In this document: positions 22,384 to 64,000 of the stretch, one piece after another | Layout of the letters: every line of letters starts with the position of its first letter | Position numbering within the stretch: position 1 is the first letter of the stretch | Assembly: GCA_942159475.1 (NCBI GenBank) | Contig: OW804095.1 | Span: 53,162,773 to 53,226,772 of the forward strand | Origin: Sthenelais limicola | Lineage: Eukaryota; Annelida; Polychaeta; Phyllodocida; Sigalionidae | Direction of reading: 5' to 3' | DNA: 64,000 nucleotides | Position numbers and translations under genes: made by a program | Notes under the pieces: generated by a model | Database searches by the model: none | What the model was told of the DNA's origin: nothing | Seen by the model: the letters and a program-made list of their open reading frames with translations, nothing else

Positions 22384-23609
22384 CATTTTTATTCATTAAA
22401 AATTAACTATTTCAAAGTGGATTCCTATGCTAAATCAACTTTTTGTTGTTTTTCGTTCTCAGTCCCATATACTTGACATCATGCTATATATAATATGGCA
22501 TTTCTAAGTCATCTGAAGTGATTCTATGGGATAATATTAATGGCACCAACTGCTATTTCGTGGTCCAAAAAGGGGATTCGTAACCTAAAATAAACTGTTC
22601 TCTAAATGTCAGGGCCATCTAAGTGAATAATAGTTTGGCGTAGGTAGACTGGATTTTCCCAAATGATAATTTCAATTCATCTCTTTAATATTTCTCAACA
22701 ATGTAAAAGCTGGCAAGCTTTTAAAAAAGCGACACAAAAACTGACATTTCTTTTTGAATTGCCCACACATATTCCTCGATCTCGATCTTCCAGGGCGGAA
22801 GTCACCGCCGAGTTTCCTGCACATGCTCACTGGTAATTCGGAACTTGTATACCTAGTAGGTCACACGTGTACAGAACCATAACTTCCTGTATTTAACTCA
22901 ATAGGAATATGTATTCCTTACAGGGACATTGTATCAAAGATCAACGATCCCTGGAATTTCCTTCAAGACATGGGCCTGACAGGATGAACAATTTTATAAA
23001 TGTATAATATATTATATTATATGTGAGAACTCACTCAGTGATACGCGATATTCCCAACCAGATTGGCAGGTGAAAAGGGAATCAAATGATCTCATCGGTT
23101 TTGTTTGAACAGGATTGATTCACTATAGAAATCTAATAAAGTTGAGCTCATGAGTTGTTGTTTTAAGTTGATTCTCGAACTTTCCTCCCTTGCCATTTTC
23201 TTTTTCTCCGTTCACTTTTCATAAAGTCAGCTGTAGGTTACTACTGCACAGATTATGAGCGTAATGTGTCTGTGGAGGCGGGGGTGGGGGTGGGGGGTCT
23301 AATATTCCTGTTGCTACCTCAATATGTCACCCCTTTAGGATGGTCGAGGAACACAATTTTAAAGAGACCTCTCAGTCGACAAATACAAAATCTAAAAATG
23401 AATATCAAACTTTAGTCACTGTCTTCTCTGCATGAATTCTATAACTAAGTCCAACCACTATAGTCTATCAATTAGATCAGTCTAACAGTGGGACATCAAA
23501 AGCACCCTAAGCAACATTGATGTGATGATGGCATTGGTTTTCTACTTTGGCCTGCCTAGTTATGACCCTCTCATATGTTAGGGAACTTGGGGTGGGAAAT
23601 TTCATGTCT
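22384..23609. other. Upstream region of the collagen gene, no gene
   Basis: No coding feature seen. A G-rich run at 23279-23299 (GGCGGGGGTGGGGGTGGGG) lies about 370 bp before the likely transcription start and could act as a GC box or G-quadruplex; this is inference. The rest is ordinary AT-rich sequence. Confidence 0.5.
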
Positions 23610-23610
23610 G

Positions 23611-23660
23611 TCTGTGATTGGTTGAGGCGTTTCCTAACGTGTGCCATATAAGTGCTTGTA
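23611..23660 (+). promoter_or_regulatory. Collagen core promoter: inverted CCAAT box and TATA-like box
   Basis: ATTGG (inverted CCAAT) at 23617-23621 and TATAAG at 23647-23652 lie 25 bp apart. A start site near 23675-23682 would fit the TATA position. Vertebrate type I collagen promoters also use an inverted CCAAT box close to a TATA box, bound by NF-Y/CBF; use of that factor here is inference. No transcript evidence is available. Confidence 0.55.
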
Positions 23661-23677
23661 GGGGCACGAGTTAGCTT

Positions 23678-23987
23678 GGTTGTGCTGCTGTTTCATGAGT
23701 GTCTCAGACACTGGCAGAGTGAGAGAGGAGAAGGAGGGGAAGAGGCTGCTCATACCTCAGATCGTGTTGCTCTCCGAGACGGAGGAGATAGCACGGATTA
23801 GAGAGGCAGCCCTACAACCCACCTACGAAGCCTGCTGACTTCGAGACAGACAACTCATCTCTTCATCTACTGCCGCAGTCGAGGCGGATTTGAAATCTTC
23901 TTCCTCAGCATTCATCTTCATACATCTTAAATCCACTCTCAGGGTGGTAGCAATTTGGACTTGTGTTACTGCTATGTTAAAAAGACA
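23678..23987 (+). promoter_or_regulatory. Collagen 5' leader with two upstream ORFs
   Basis: About 310 nt from the presumed start site to the initiator ATG. It contains a 47-codon upstream ORF (ATG 23695, stop 23836-23838) rich in Glu and Arg, and a short one (ATG 23974, stop 23998-24000, eight codons). The short one overlaps the collagen ATG in another frame. Vertebrate type I and III collagen leaders also carry short upstream ORFs near the start. The first applies only if transcription starts before 23695. Confidence 0.5.
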
Positions 23988-63757
<39,770 letters not shown>

Positions 63758-64000
63758 GGTATTCTACCTTTTAAATTAATATAATGTCATTCTAAGAACC
63801 ACAAAGACTGCATTATCTGTTTCTGTGCTCATACTGCCCTGCCGGAGCTCTTGTGATGTGGAGGAAGGAAATGAGAGGCCTCCGGTGCTATTTCGTCATC
63901 AGAAGCAGCCTACTGACATCATCAAAGTGCGCCATTACCGTTTCTCACTTGTCATTCACATTTTTCTTCTAATCGTAGAACAAAGATTTTCTGATATCTA
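63758..64000 (+). other. Start of the collagen 3' untranslated region
   Basis: No AATAAA is seen before the right edge of the window, so the transcript end lies beyond it. No further coding signal. Confidence 0.6.

Overview
The window is animal nuclear DNA, almost certainly from a marine invertebrate. It is AT-rich, has GT-AG introns, and is full of decayed retrotransposons. It carries one large host gene, a clade-A type fibrillar collagen with a von Willebrand factor C (VWC) domain in its N-propeptide. I cannot fix the phylum from this window; an invertebrate deuterostome or a lophotrochozoan would fit best.

Positions 1 to about 22,400 hold no host gene that I can support. They hold mobile elements: CR1/Jockey-like LINE reverse-transcriptase pieces on both strands; an L1/Tx1-like LINE on the minus strand (endonuclease piece near 14.5 kb, reverse transcriptase at 11.1-12.1 kb, poly-A end near 10.62 kb); and a hairpin-packed 673-bp retroposon of unknown origin (1346-2018, poly-A tail, AT-rich target-site duplication). 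A tyrosine-recombinase retrotransposon of the DIRS/PAT/Ngaro group lies at 17.33-22.38 kb. Its gag frame is open, its reverse transcriptase-RNase H and recombinase frames are broken, and its split direct repeats have grown into a 467-bp tandem array.

From about 23.6 kb to beyond the right edge lies the collagen gene on the plus strand: an inverted CCAAT box and TATA-like box, a 5' leader with upstream ORFs, a signal-peptide exon, a 17-kb first intron, a VWC exon, an 11-nt micro-exon, two minor-helix exons, an N-telopeptide exon, 29 helix-only exons, a C-telopeptide exon and three C-propeptide (COLFI) exons ending at a stop at 63,757. I read 40 coding exons, 4,635 nt and 1,544 residues. Every helix exon is phase 0, starts with a complete Gly codon and is a multiple of 9 nt. 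By hand count the major helix is 370 Gly-X-Y triplets (1,110 residues), longer than the 1,014 of vertebrate fibrillar chains, with one Gly-to-Ala break. The COLFI domain lacks the second and third of the eight canonical cysteines, the ones that link chains in vertebrate procollagens.

The collagen introns hold further elements: a PIF/Harbinger-like MITE (38.1 kb), a GCGC-rich inverted-repeat element (46.6-47.1 kb), a solo-LTR-like element (44.9-45.5 kb), purine and poly-G tracts, a decoy duplicate of a COLFI splice acceptor (61.64 kb) and an A-rich minisatellite (62.5-62.9 kb). The most novel signals are the hairpin-dense retroposon, the expanded repeat array of the tyrosine-recombinase element, and the unusual collagen chain.
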